From contig JAGLCE010000007.1 in the NCBI GenBank assembly GCA_023146365.1, positions 1 to 23,426 of the forward strand: DNA of 23,426 nucleotides, read 5' to 3'. Each line of letters opens with the position of its first letter. The stretch's first letter is position 1. Position numbers and translations under genes: made by a program. Below, one piece after another: positions 14,291 through 23,238 of the stretch. Origin of the DNA: Endozoicomonadaceae bacterium (GTDB lineage: Bacteria > Pseudomonadota > Gammaproteobacteria > Pseudomonadales > Endozoicomonadaceae). The notes below the pieces were generated by a model that saw only the letters and a program-made list of their open reading frames with translations, was not told the DNA's origin and made no database searches.

Positions 14291-15883
14291 ATGCAACAGC
14301 ATCAATATGACGTCCTAGTTATCGGTAGCGGTGCTGCAGGTCTCACAGCGGCGTTAAACCTTCCTTCACAAACCCAGATTGCCGTCCTCAGCAAAAGCGA
14401 CCTGCTTGCGGGATCAACCTACTGCGCTCAAGGTGGCATCGCCGTCGCCCTCAACAGTAATGACAGTATCGATAATCACCTAAATGACACACTGAAAGCC
14501 GGCGCTGGCCTTTGCCATGAACAGACGGCCCACTTCACAGTCAACCATAGCCACGAAAGCATCCAATGGTTAATTCAGCAGGGCGTTCCCTTCAGCAAGA
14601 ACAAGGACGAGGCACAGGATAGCCTCCACCTGACTTGGGAAGGCGGACACAGCCATCGAAGAATTGCCCATGTCGCAGACATCACTGGCCGCGCTATAGC
14701 CACCACGTTAATCAACAACGCAACTCAAAAAAACAATATCGATCTGTTTGAAAACCTCATTGCCATTGACCTAATCACAATGCGTAAACTCGGTATTAAG
14801 GGCAACCGCTGCCTAGGAGCCTATGTACTAAACCAAGAGAATCACTCCATCGATGTATTTAAAGCACGCTTTGTTATTCTTGCCACTGGTGGCGCCAGTA
14901 AGGTCTACCTTTACACCAGCAACCAAGATGGCGCTTCCGGCGATGGAATCGCCATGGCCTGGCGCGCTGGCTGCCGAATTAGCAACATGGAATTCAATCA
15001 ATTCCATCCAACCTGCCTCTACCATCCTCAAGCCAAATCTTTCTTAATCAGCGAGGCAGTGCGAGGAGAAGGTGGCCGCCTTCTGTTACCAGACGGAAAC
15101 CGTTTCATGCCTCGGTTTGACGATCGTGGCGAGCTAGCCCCGAGGGACATTGTCGCCCGCGCCATGGATCATGAGATGAAACGCCTCGGCAGCGACTATC
15201 TCTATTTAGACATCAGTCACCGTTCCAGCACTTTTATTCTTGACCATTTTCCCAACATCCATGAACGTTGCCAGCAGTTTGGTATCGATATGACCCAAGA
15301 ACCGATACCCGTGGTGCCCGCCGCCCACTACACCTGTGGAGGCATCATAGTCAATCAGGCGGGTCAAACGGATTTACATGGACTTTATGCCATTGGTGAA
15401 TGCAGCTCTACAGGGCTACATGGTGCCAATCGTCTCGCCAGCAACTCACTATTGGAATGCATTGTGTTTGCCCTGTCAGCCGCCCAAAATATTACCCAGC
15501 AACTGCATAAACCTGCTGACAATCCCGAAATACACAGATGGGATGCAAGCCAAGTGACCAACTCCAACGAAGATATCATGATTAGCCATAATTGGGAGGA
15601 GTTACGCCGTGTTATGTGGGACTACGTTGGTATTGTCCGTACCACAAAACGGCTACATCGAGCCCTCCATAGAATCATGCTAGTGCAACAAGAGATCCAT
15701 GATTTTTACAGCCATTATAAAATTAGTAGTGATTTGATTGAGCTGAGAAATCTGGCACTGGTTGCCGAATTAATCATTCGCTCAGCCATGCAGCGGCATG
15801 AGAGTCGAGGGCTGCATTTCACACTAGACCACCCTGAAACACTGCCTGTAGCAACCGATACGATACTGACACCCATCGAATAA
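14291..15883 (+). CDS. nadB: L-aspartate oxidase
   Basis: NadB is a flavoenzyme that oxidises L-aspartate to iminoaspartate, the first step of de novo NAD synthesis; NadA uses the product. The 530-residue protein begins with the FAD-binding Rossmann motif VIGSGAAGL (G12, G14, G17). Family blocks follow: STYCAQGGIA, FVILATGGASKVYLYTSN, GCRISNMEFNQFHPTCLY, HYTCGGIIV and GECSSTGLHGANRLASNSLLE. A TTG at 14258 would add 11 residues. The ATG at 14291 places the FAD motif at the usual distance from the start and is preferred, although its ribosome binding site is weak. It is divergent from rpoE and convergent with ygfX. Confidence 0.97.
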   Translation: MQQHQYDVLVIGSGAAGLTAALNLPSQTQIAVLSKSDLLAGSTYCAQGGIAVALNSNDSIDNHLNDTLKAGAGLCHEQTAHFTVNHSHESIQWLIQQGVPFSKNKDEAQDSLHLTWEGGHSHRRIAHVADITGRAIATTLINNATQKNNIDLFENLIAIDLITMRKLGIKGNRCLGAYVLNQENHSIDVFKARFVILATGGASKVYLYTSNQDGASGDGIAMAWRAGCRISNMEFNQFHPTCLYHPQAKSFLISEAVRGEGGRLLLPDGNRFMPRFDDRGELAPRDIVARAMDHEMKRLGSDYLYLDISHRSSTFILDHFPNIHERCQQFGIDMTQEPIPVVPAAHYTCGGIIVNQAGQTDLHGLYAIGECSSTGLHGANRLASNSLLECIVFALSAAQNITQQLHKPADNPEIHRWDASQVTNSNEDIMISHNWEELRRVMWDYVGIVRTTKRLHRALHRIMLVQQEIHDFYSHYKISSDLIELRNLALVAELIIRSAMQRHESRGLHFTLDHPETLPVATDTILTPIE

Positions 15884-15907
15884 AAATTCGCAACTGACTG
15901 AATAAAC

Positions 15908-16333
15908 TCACAGATGAAGAAGCATACGAACTCGGAGTTGCCGAAAAGCTTCGGGGTCTACAGCATCAAAAAATAGCACTGCATAAACCGCGCTCCTTTG
16001 AGACCGAAACTTAATGATCGTAACAAAAGGTGAAACCAACGACTCACCGACAAATTCAACGTCCAGCCACACGTTATGATGTCTGCGAATGGCCCACTGC
16101 TCATTGATGAGTCTAACCCCCGACACCGCACGATCACATGCGAACCTGCCTTGGCTCCGCAAGCCGTTCATCCAGTGAACCAGCACCACAACAGAGATAA
16201 TAAATGCCCAGCCTCCTATTCGCGAAAACCAGGGTGACACAAAAGCCAGCAAATGCGCTATCGATATCAACCAAAATTGATATCGGGACGGCTTTATTTG
16301 CAGCTCAATGTACGGCTGAGAGAGTTCGGGCAT
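15908..16333 (-). CDS. ygfX: YgfX-like inner-membrane protein
   Basis: This is a 141-residue protein with a membrane hairpin (about 19-36 and 40-58, joined by SRIGG), then a soluble domain of about 80 residues ending in PEAFRQLRVRMLLHL. Position and layout match YgfX (CptA), encoded downstream of sdhE/cptB in gammaproteobacteria. YgfX was reported as a membrane toxin affecting cytoskeletal proteins in E. coli, but its normal role is unsettled. It overlaps the end of sdhE by 29 bp, so the pair is probably translationally coupled. Sequence conservation in this family is low, so the call leans on context. Confidence 0.8.
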   Translation of the reverse strand: MPELSQPYIELQIKPSRYQFWLISIAHLLAFVSPWFSRIGGWAFIISVVVLVHWMNGLRSQGRFACDRAVSGVRLINEQWAIRRHHNVWLDVEFVGESLVSPFVTIIKFRSQRSAVYAVLFFDAVDPEAFRQLRVRMLLHL

Positions 16334-16571
16334 GGTCGAGTATCATCTGAATCATGTGGGCGATCTCTTCATCTTCCGGTATTTCCTTCGCCATAAACCA
16401 GGCAAGCAAGTCTACATCTTCACACGTCAACAACTTGACATAGCGCTGCTGATCCCCCTCCGACAAAGACGGATAGACATTTTTAGCAAATGGCACCAGC
16501 AGAATATCCAGCTCTAGCATCCCTCTTCTGCTGTGCCAGAACAGGCGATTCATCTCTTCCTGAGTCGTCAT
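16305..16571 (-). CDS. sdhE: Succinate dehydrogenase assembly factor SdhE (YgfY/CptB)
   Basis: SdhE promotes covalent attachment of FAD to the flavoprotein subunit of succinate dehydrogenase and fumarate reductase. The 88-residue protein has the family core NRLFWHSRRGMLELDILL, including the RGxxE motif (R16, G17, E20), and a later LLTCEDVDLLAWF segment. Length is typical. A modest AAGG precedes the ATG. It is transcribed before ygfX and is divergent from ygfZ, the usual neighbourhood. Confidence 0.95.
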   Translation of the reverse strand: MTTQEEMNRLFWHSRRGMLELDILLVPFAKNVYPSLSEGDQQRYVKLLTCEDVDLLAWFMAKEIPEDEEIAHMIQMILDHARTLSAVH

Positions 16572-16641
16572 TGGCTGTAACCTTGTCAGTAAAAACCGGC
16601 CACCATTATAGGAAATATCGACGCGAATGGAAAAGCAATTC

Positions 16642-16657
16642 TCGATAGTGCTATCGA
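16642..16657. promoter_or_regulatory. Palindrome TCGATAG-TG-CTATCGA in the sdhE-ygfZ divergent region
   Basis: A perfect 7-bp inverted repeat with a 2-bp spacer lies between the divergent starts of sdhE (16571) and ygfZ (16711). It is followed by AAGGAGAAATG, which begins a 13-codon frame (16666-16707) ending three bases before the ygfZ ATG. The palindrome suits an operator or a leader hairpin; no regulator is known from the sequence. Confidence 0.4.
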
Positions 16658-16710
16658 AAGGAGAAATGCTCTATGATGAACCCTCATCCATTGACGATTC
16701 ACCGTGAACC

Positions 16711-17739
16711 ATGAGCAACAACCACTGGAAGAACCAACTCGATCAATTGGGCGGGCGCTTCTCTGATCATACATTCCTAGGGCTGGATGCCATCAACAAT
16801 GCATCCAGTAGCGACTCCATGACGGTACTCAGTCATGAAAGCATCACATCAATCTCTGGGCCAGACACGATACCGTTTCTACAGGGTCAACTGACCTGTG
16901 ATATCAACCAGCTATCCACTAATCAGTCGACATTAGGAGCTAGCTGCACACCCAAAGGCAGAATGATCGCTAACTTCAGGGCGCTGAATCACGACAATCA
17001 CATACTACTGACAATGCCTGCCGCTACAACGGACAGCCAACATGATGCGTTGAAAACCCATCTCGGTCAATATATTGTCTTTTATAAAGCCGAAATCAGT
17101 GATGTATCCAGCAAATGGCTGAGAATTGGTATTTTTGGCGACTCCTGCGATACCACATTAAGTCACCTTGCCACATTGCCCGAACCAAACCACTGTCATG
17201 CGGCCGATGATTATCTATTGCTTCGATTACCCGGCGTCAAGCCTCGGTATGAACTATGGCTCTTGCAAAATGCCATCGACATCTGGTGGCAGCGTCTAAT
17301 CGGACTATTTCAGATCAAACCAACCCCTTCGTGGCAACAGGAAGATATAAAGGAAGGCATTGCCTGGGTCACAACACCCACCCGTGAAGCCTATATTCCT
17401 CAACATTTTAACTGGCAGATCTTGGAAGGTGTCAGTTTCAAAAAAGGCTGTTACACTGGCCAAGAAATCGTAGCCAGAATGCAATACCTCGGTAAATTGA
17501 AAAGTCGACTGTATCGACTCACTGGAACACTGGCCGATCCACCCACACCGAATACTCCGCTATGCTTGTCATCGACCGATAAAAAGGTAGGGGAGATTAT
17601 CTCTGCAGTCCAGACAGACAATGACGAACTTATCGAAATGTTAGCCGTTCTTCGCTCTGACGCAGTTGACGAAACACTCTACATCGAAGAAAAACGTAGC
17701 ATCCCTATATTGGTAACAGCATTGCCATACGAAGCATAG
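16711..17739 (+). CDS. ygfZ: Folate-binding protein YgfZ (iron-sulfur cluster maintenance)
   Basis: YgfZ is a tetrahydrofolate-binding protein related to GcvT that supports assembly or repair of certain Fe-S enzymes. The 342-residue product has the diagnostic KGCYTGQE motif (245-252) with the essential C247. It also has the N-terminal GPDTIPFLQGQLTCDI block (50-65) and CTPKGRMIANFR (79-90). The length fits the family. The ribosome binding site directly before the ATG is weak; translation may be helped by the short frame upstream. Proximity to sdhE, another factor for a flavin/Fe-S enzyme, is conserved. Confidence 0.94.
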   Translation: MSNNHWKNQLDQLGGRFSDHTFLGLDAINNASSSDSMTVLSHESITSISGPDTIPFLQGQLTCDINQLSTNQSTLGASCTPKGRMIANFRALNHDNHILLTMPAATTDSQHDALKTHLGQYIVFYKAEISDVSSKWLRIGIFGDSCDTTLSHLATLPEPNHCHAADDYLLLRLPGVKPRYELWLLQNAIDIWWQRLIGLFQIKPTPSWQQEDIKEGIAWVTTPTREAYIPQHFNWQILEGVSFKKGCYTGQEIVARMQYLGKLKSRLYRLTGTLADPPTPNTPLCLSSTDKKVGEIISAVQTDNDELIEMLAVLRSDAVDETLYIEEKRSIPILVTALPYEA

Positions 17740-17788
17740 GATAAAACACTGAGGGATCGTACCTGCACATCTTACATTACATTATCCT

Positions 17789-20700
17789 CTACAAGAGCTC
17801 GTCCAGCACTTTACCCGCATCCTCAAAATCGTAATTCTCCATGCATTGCTGCAATGCGTTGAGTTTCTCGGTATAGCAATCAGCCTGCAGCTCTGAGGCC
17901 AGTAATGAAAAATAATTGATAGCTTCAGCATCTCCCTCTTTCAACCGAGTGCGAATCTGATCAATGATCTCCTCTACATTAGCCCCAGGTTCAAGCGCTG
18001 CTACTGCCAAATGGGAGTCTGACCATTTCTCTTTATTATCAAGCAACTCCAGTCCTTTCAGTATCGTCGACAAGCTACTGTCAAGGTGCCTCAACAAATC
18101 CTTGCAATCGACGTCTGTTGCCTGAGTATGACGCAACCGATATTCCAGCGCCTTTGCTGCTCTAAACACACTGATCGCACCAATATTACCCGCCCCGCTC
18201 TTCAGAGAGTGGCACTCATGAAGCGCTAAGTCATAATCATTATCCAGCAGCGATTGTCGGATAATTTCCGCAGATTGAGCATGCTCTCGCTTGAATGTTG
18301 CCAGTAATCGATAAAATAGTGGCTCGTTATTCATAACCCGCTGCAAACCCTGCTCAATATCAATACCTGTCAATTCTGATGGCTCAACAGCACTGAACCG
18401 AGCATCCCCCCCCTCTTTCGCATGCACATACCGTAACACCAACCCATACAACTCATCGAAAATAAGGGGTTTTGAAATATGATCATTCATGCCAGCTTCT
18501 ATGCATCTTTCACGATCCCCCGCCATGGCATGCGCCGTCATAGCCACAATCGGAAGGTTGGTAAACTCTGGCATATTGCGGATAATTCGAGTCACTTCAT
18601 AACCATCCATCTCAGGCATCTGGATATCCATAAACACCAGATCCACTCTACTCAAACAGGTTTGATCAACCGCCTCTCGGCCATTAACGGCGAGGACTAC
18701 ATCAACCCCCATAATTTCAAGCAGCTCTATCGCTACTTGCTGGTTGATTTCATTGTCCTCTACCAGAAGAGCAGTAAAATGCTTACCAATAGCTTCATCA
18801 GCCAACAATGAGGCTTCACTTAGTCCGTTATTCTCGGTTAGCCTGAGCTGGTGTAACGAATCTGGCAACTCTGCTAACTCCGCATTTTCATCGACCAGTC
18901 CCAGCTCCACGGTGAAAGTAAACGTACTCCCTACACTGAGCTCCGACTCAACACGAATGCTCCCATGCATCATATCCACCAGCCGCTTGCAGATAGCCAG
19001 CCCCAAACCAGTCCCTCCAAATTTCCGCGTAGTCGTATCATCTACCTGGGAAAATGAGTCAAATAATCGCAATAGTTTTTCACTCTGGATACCGATTCCC
19101 GTATCCTCAACCGTAAACTGCAGCCATACTTGGTCAATATCCTGCCTAACCAGTGAGGCACGAACTGTCACCCGCCCATTTTCAGCCGTAAACTTAACCG
19201 CATTATGAGCTAGGTTTAACAGAATCTGACCCAGTCTTACCGGATCACCCATATATTTGCAGGGCAGATCCGCATCCATGATGCACTGTAAATCAATATC
19301 TTTAGCTCTGATTTTCATACTGAGCATATTAGTCATATGCGCAAACACAGCCGACAGGTCAAAAACAACCGTCTCCATATCCAACTTACCAGCTTCAATT
19401 TTTGAGAAATCCAGTATGTCGTTAATAATACCCATCAGAGAATTCGCCGCTTCGTGGATTTTCTGAAAGTAATCCCGTTGCCGAGGCGATAGCTGAGTCT
19501 TCATGGCCAACTGACTGAATCCTATAATAGCGTTCATCGGCGTCCGAATTTCATGGCTCATATTGGCCAGAAAATGGCTTTTGGCCTGATTAGCCTGATC
19601 CGCCTCCTCTTTGGCCTTTTGCAGGGCGGCCTCAGCCTGCTTACGGTCCGAGATATTACGACCAGAAGCAAAGAGGAATCCTTCACCTTCATACTCCATA
19701 TAGTTCGCAGTGATCTCAACGGGGAATACTTCATTATCACGTGTCACTCGAAGCACTTCGTAAGTCGACAATTTACCGGTAATCACTTTCTCCCATTGCC
19801 GTCCCCAACCTTTTTCCGTCCTATCCAGTGAGATGTCCATCACATTCATGTTCAGAAGCTCTTCTTGCCGATATCCCAGCGTTTTGCAGATCGACTTATT
19901 GACGTATTTATGACTGCCATCCTTTCTGACCCACTGCACCTGGTCTACCGAATTGTCCAAGGAGAAGCGAGCCATGGAAAGCTCACGCTCTCGCATTCGC
20001 TGCTCTGTGATATCAACCAGAGTGCCGACAACTCGCAATGGACATCCTTCCAGACTATGCGAAACCACTTTGCTCTTGATACTAACAGTTGCATAGCTAC
20101 CGCCCTTACGCCGCATCCGACAGACATGCTGAAATGGTTCACGACAGTGACTAAACATTTCGTTCATATACTGAACCGTCGCAACTTGATCGTTGGGGTG
20201 AATCAACTCTCTCCAAGCAGAAGGTGTACCGACAATCTCTCCAGGCTTGTATCCCAGAATCAGCATATAGCGTGGACTGAAATAAATGTTCCTTTCATTC
20301 AGGTTCCAATCCCACAATCCATCAGACGCCGCCTCCATGGCCTGCTGGTAGCGCTCCTCACTGGTTCTCAGCGCATCTTCAGCATTCTTTCGAGACTGGG
20401 CGATAACAATCAGCTCACCAGCACGGCGCAGCAAAATGATTTCATCAGCTCTCCAATGCTTAGCATCATCACCCGTTACCTGTACAATACTTCCGACTGC
20501 TCGTCCAGCCAGCATCATCGGCACATGAATCACTGACTGCACTTTCAGGGTTGTCATCGTTTTTAACAGAACCGGCGCAGCTTCACTATTGAGTTCACTC
20601 CTGCTTACCTGACAGACCTGACCTGTCAAAGAGCCTTCTCTGAGTGGCTGGTAATCACTACAGGTGAGGTCCCTTAAGCACTCTTGCCCCATCCAGCTAC

Positions 20701-21295
20701 CTATCCGACACCACTGGAACGGAACGGACACCGCCCGACTGTCATTATCATAATGCACCACACAGGTTCGATCGGTGGCCATAAATTCAGCCAACATCTG
20801 AAGCGTAAACCGTATTGCCTCTTCAAGCGGCTTATCCATGAATTGACGGGTGACATTACTGAGCACCCGATCCGTTTCAGCCCGAACTCTCAGTACCGAT
20901 TCAACACGCTGCCGCTTAGCCACCTCCCAAGCCAGCTTACGGTTCCAATAAGCAATCAGCACAATGATCAAAATAATCAGTAACAGACCAATAACAAACT
21001 CTTTATTTGGACGCCATACATCTACACCCAGATGACCCCAAGGCTTTTCGATAGTCTGTCGCTCTATCGCAACGCCCTCGAGCTGATCAGTTTCTTCTTC
21101 AGATGAAGGCGATAGCATCGTCTGGCTCACATGATCATTGATATCCATGAGTGGCGCATGAAATTGATACGCGACAGCAAAAAGTTGCTGGGATCGCACC
21201 GCCAGCAGATCATCCGCCATCAAAGCTGACAGGATTATTGCAAGAAGCATGAATCGACAGCGCATCCACGCTATCCACTCTCTGAATATTCGCAT
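17789..21295 (-). CDS. Hybrid sensor histidine kinase (GAF-PAS-PAS-HisKA-HATPase-REC-HPt)
   Basis: This is a 1168-residue inner-membrane phosphorelay kinase. An N-terminal hydrophobic segment (about 11-32) and a second helix (about 100-117) bracket a short periplasmic loop. Inside the cell come a GAF-like domain (about 150-300), a PAS/PAC unit (312-430, GLWDWNLNERNIYFS), and a second PAS (440-552). HisKA carries SHEIRTPMNAIIGFS with H581. HATPase (about 684-800) carries N698, DTGIGI and GGTGLGLAI. The receiver (about 842-957) carries VEDNEINQQ, phospho-acceptor D890 in FMDIQMPEMDG, and K942. HPt (about 975-1085) carries H1029 in CHSLKSGAGNIGA. All relay residues are present, so it is probably active, passing phosphate to an unlinked response regulator. 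The sensed signal is unknown. It lies 128 bp after the hydrolase gene on the same strand. An 8-G tract lies at 18406-18413 in the REC-HPt linker. Confidence 0.95.
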   Translation of the reverse strand: MRIFREWIAWMRCRFMLLAIILSALMADDLLAVRSQQLFAVAYQFHAPLMDINDHVSQTMLSPSSEEETDQLEGVAIERQTIEKPWGHLGVDVWRPNKEFVIGLLLIILIIVLIAYWNRKLAWEVAKRQRVESVLRVRAETDRVLSNVTRQFMDKPLEEAIRFTLQMLAEFMATDRTCVVHYDNDSRAVSVPFQWCRIGSWMGQECLRDLTCSDYQPLREGSLTGQVCQVSRSELNSEAAPVLLKTMTTLKVQSVIHVPMMLAGRAVGSIVQVTGDDAKHWRADEIILLRRAGELIVIAQSRKNAEDALRTSEERYQQAMEAASDGLWDWNLNERNIYFSPRYMLILGYKPGEIVGTPSAWRELIHPNDQVATVQYMNEMFSHCREPFQHVCRMRRKGGSYATVSIKSKVVSHSLEGCPLRVVGTLVDITEQRMRERELSMARFSLDNSVDQVQWVRKDGSHKYVNKSICKTLGYRQEELLNMNVMDISLDRTEKGWGRQWEKVITGKLSTYEVLRVTRDNEVFPVEITANYMEYEGEGFLFASGRNISDRKQAEAALQKAKEEADQANQAKSHFLANMSHEIRTPMNAIIGFSQLAMKTQLSPRQRDYFQKIHEAANSLMGIINDILDFSKIEAGKLDMETVVFDLSAVFAHMTNMLSMKIRAKDIDLQCIMDADLPCKYMGDPVRLGQILLNLAHNAVKFTAENGRVTVRASLVRQDIDQVWLQFTVEDTGIGIQSEKLLRLFDSFSQVDDTTTRKFGGTGLGLAICKRLVDMMHGSIRVESELSVGSTFTFTVELGLVDENAELAELPDSLHQLRLTENNGLSEASLLADEAIGKHFTALLVEDNEINQQVAIELLEIMGVDVVLAVNGREAVDQTCLSRVDLVFMDIQMPEMDGYEVTRIIRNMPEFTNLPIVAMTAHAMAGDRERCIEAGMNDHISKPLIFDELYGLVLRYVHAKEGGDARFSAVEPSELTGIDIEQGLQRVMNNEPLFYRLLATFKREHAQSAEIIRQSLLDNDYDLALHECHSLKSGAGNIGAISVFRAAKALEYRLRHTQATDVDCKDLLRHLDSSLSTILKGLELLDNKEKWSDSHLAVAALEPGANVEEIIDQIRTRLKEGDAEAINYFSLLASELQADCYTEKLNALQQCMENYDFEDAGKVLDELL

Positions 21296-21423
21296 GAAAT
21301 TCTGATCTTATTTGATAACTGGAATAATTTTCGCACCAAAGAGGACGTTTATCTGAAGCATGGCAACTTATATAGCCAAAATGAATCAGCCTGCAAACGT
21401 ATCGTGACCCTTCATAATATCGA

Positions 21424-22533
21424 TCAAAGGTCTGCCAAAGGATGTCTGTTCTCTGGCCATTTCATTATAAAGTATTCGTCAATCAGTGCCATGGGAACTT
21501 CAGTCATCGCTGAATGACTCCAGGCCGGATCTTTCGTGCGATCTATGAGCAACGCTCTAACCCCTTCTGCAAGATCTCGGTGACGGGTGCACTGAATTGC
21601 CATATTAAGCTCCATACGAAAAACATCCGCCAGTAACATCTCTTTCCCTCTACGCAACTGCTCATAAATCAGCCATGCAGTCACGGGGCATCCTTGCTCG
21701 AGCGTCTGTTTAGGACGAATCAGCCAAGCATGTTCAGGTGCACGGCGTACATTGTCCAGAATATCTACTGGAGATTTTTCATCCATCATCTGATTAATTA
21801 ACTCATGGTTTGATTCAAGCAAAGAAGTCGTGTCTGGCTGCTGAGACAGCGATTGCAAGAGTACTGAAACCATTTGATGATTCGTCTTCTGGTCATCACC
21901 CCAAGCTAGTTTCACTAGCGACTCTACCAGACTATTCCACTGCCCAGAATCCAAGTAATAATCAGCGAGTCGAGCAAAAAGCGTATCGGCTGCTTTCATT
22001 CGGATACCGGTCAAGCCAGCAAACAACCCAAGATGCCCCGTCATTCTATTCAAGAACCAGCTACCACCGACATCAGGAAACAGACCAATACTGATCTCAG
22101 GCATAGCCATCGTGGTATTTTCTGTTACGATCCGATGCGATGCGCCCGCTATGAGCCCCATACCACCGCCCATCACAATCCCCCCCCCCCAGCAAATCAC
22201 TGGCTTGCCAAAGGTATGAATCAGATAATCCAGACGGTATTCACGGGAGAAAAAATTCGTCGCATAGGTATTTGGACCATGATCGTTATCAATGATGGAA
22301 TGGTACAGTTTTTTGATATCACCTCCCGCACAAAATGCTTTTTCACCACTACCTGACAAAATAACACAGACGATATTCTCATCAGCCTGCCAACGAACCA
22401 GCACACTGGCCAATTGATCAATCATTTCCAATGTCAAAGCATTGAGTGTTTCCTTTGCATTTAGACAGAGATGTCCAATAACCTTCCCAGAAGCGCATAC
22501 AAACTCTTCAGTCAAAATCTGACTCTCTTCCAT
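21424..22533 (-). CDS. 3-hydroxyisobutyryl-CoA hydrolase-type enoyl-CoA hydratase/isomerase family protein
   Basis: Enzymes of this branch of the crotonase superfamily hydrolyse 3-hydroxyisobutyryl-CoA in valine breakdown; some bacterial members act on related acyl-CoAs. The 369-residue length matches the branch, which is longer than ordinary enoyl-CoA hydratases. Motifs are AFCAGGDIKKLY (67-78), GIVMGGGMGLIAGASHRI with the oxyanion-hole glycines, and MPEISIGLFPDVGGSWFLNR (144-163). E146 and D154 have the catalytic spacing of the family. RDLAEGVRALLIDRTKDPAW is the typical C-terminal block. GGGGAG precedes the ATG. No other valine-pathway gene is in the window, so the exact substrate is unproven. 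Residues 115-118 are WGGG, encoded by an 11-G run. Confidence 0.9.
   Translation of the reverse strand: MEESQILTEEFVCASGKVIGHLCLNAKETLNALTLEMIDQLASVLVRWQADENIVCVILSGSGEKAFCAGGDIKKLYHSIIDNDHGPNTYATNFFSREYRLDYLIHTFGKPVICWGGGIVMGGGMGLIAGASHRIVTENTTMAMPEISIGLFPDVGGSWFLNRMTGHLGLFAGLTGIRMKAADTLFARLADYYLDSGQWNSLVESLVKLAWGDDQKTNHQMVSVLLQSLSQQPDTTSLLESNHELINQMMDEKSPVDILDNVRRAPEHAWLIRPKQTLEQGCPVTAWLIYEQLRRGKEMLLADVFRMELNMAIQCTRHRDLAEGVRALLIDRTKDPAWSHSAMTEVPMALIDEYFIMKWPENRHPLADL
22180..22190 (-). repeat. Homopolymer tract (11 G on the coding strand)
   Basis: Eleven consecutive Cs on the plus strand are eleven Gs within the hydrolase gene, coding for the end of Trp115 and Gly116-118. Runs of this length are prone to slippage; a change of one base would truncate the enzyme after about a third of its length. 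Confidence 0.9.
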
Positions 22534-22826
22534 ACACCCAACTCCCCTTTATCCATGTTAACACTTGTTTATCGAAAATATACGTGGCCACCAACACCCG
22601 ATGGCCAATATATCAACATAACGAGACCCCAGCATCATTCAATACAGCCGATCATATTTTGGTAAAGTATCAACATGAAAAAATCCTTCACAACACAATT
22701 CTGACTCTTCATCTCACCCACTGACCCAAATCACCTTATTTTTCGTAGATTTGATGGCACGAAAGCGCTATTGAAATGGTCAAAGATCAAGACGTTGTCA
22801 CCCTCAATATATGCCTCTAACACAGG

Positions 22827-23138
22827 TCACCCCAGCCCATGCTGACGTTGCTTTGCTCTATTGCCTGGAAGTAGTATCGCTTGTCTGGTCCGCATTTGGC
22901 TCAGTGCTTGTATAGGGGACTCTGATCCATCACTGGTTCTGCGGATGATCCGTATGACTAGGCGCTTCTGGCCATAATCAGTGTCGTGGATAACAGGCAG
23001 AGTGGCATAATACTTACCGCCTCTGATGGGATGCCATGCGACATCAGCTTCTTCAAAGCGTGGCATCCACTGCTTTACCGTATAGGTTCTGCGGGAATTG
23101 AGTTTGAGGATATGATCCACGTTGCTGTAACGTGCCAC
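22827..23138 (-). CDS. Unrecognised short protein, possibly a transposase fragment
   Basis: This is a 103-residue frame from a GTG at 23138, also open for about 15 codons upstream. The composition is basic and Arg-rich, with a beta-like centre (YYATLPVIHDTDYGQKRLVIRIIRR). That region vaguely recalls the C-terminal parts of some DDE transposases, but I cannot name a family. No ribosome binding site, terminal repeats or partner gene is evident. It could be decayed mobile DNA or a chance frame. The 293 bp between it and the hydrolase gene show no other feature. Confidence 0.3.
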   Translation of the reverse strand: MARYSNVDHILKLNSRRTYTVKQWMPRFEEADVAWHPIRGGKYYATLPVIHDTDYGQKRLVIRIIRRTSDGSESPIQALSQMRTRQAILLPGNRAKQRQHGLG

Positions 23139-23209
23139 CGCCCTGCGACTCTCCTCGAGGCAATTATTTCTGTTTTGAAGTCACAGATTCAGGAGTGACT
23201 TTATTCACT

Positions 23210-23238
23210 GTTATTAAATTTACACCGTTATTAAATTT
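23210..23238. repeat. 12-bp direct repeat GTTATTAAATTT
   Basis: Exact copies lie at 23210-23221 and 23227-23238, 17 bp apart start to start, directly after AGTGA-CTTTAT-TCACT, a 5-bp inverted repeat. The rest of 23139-23426 is A+T-rich with no gene I can support before the window ends. Confidence 0.6.

Noticed and set aside
8136..23205. Shared 13-bp word GAGTGACTTTATT upstream of lepA (minus strand) and near 23194 (plus strand)
   Set aside because: In a window of this size a 13-bp match between two places is expected by chance; the flanks do not match.
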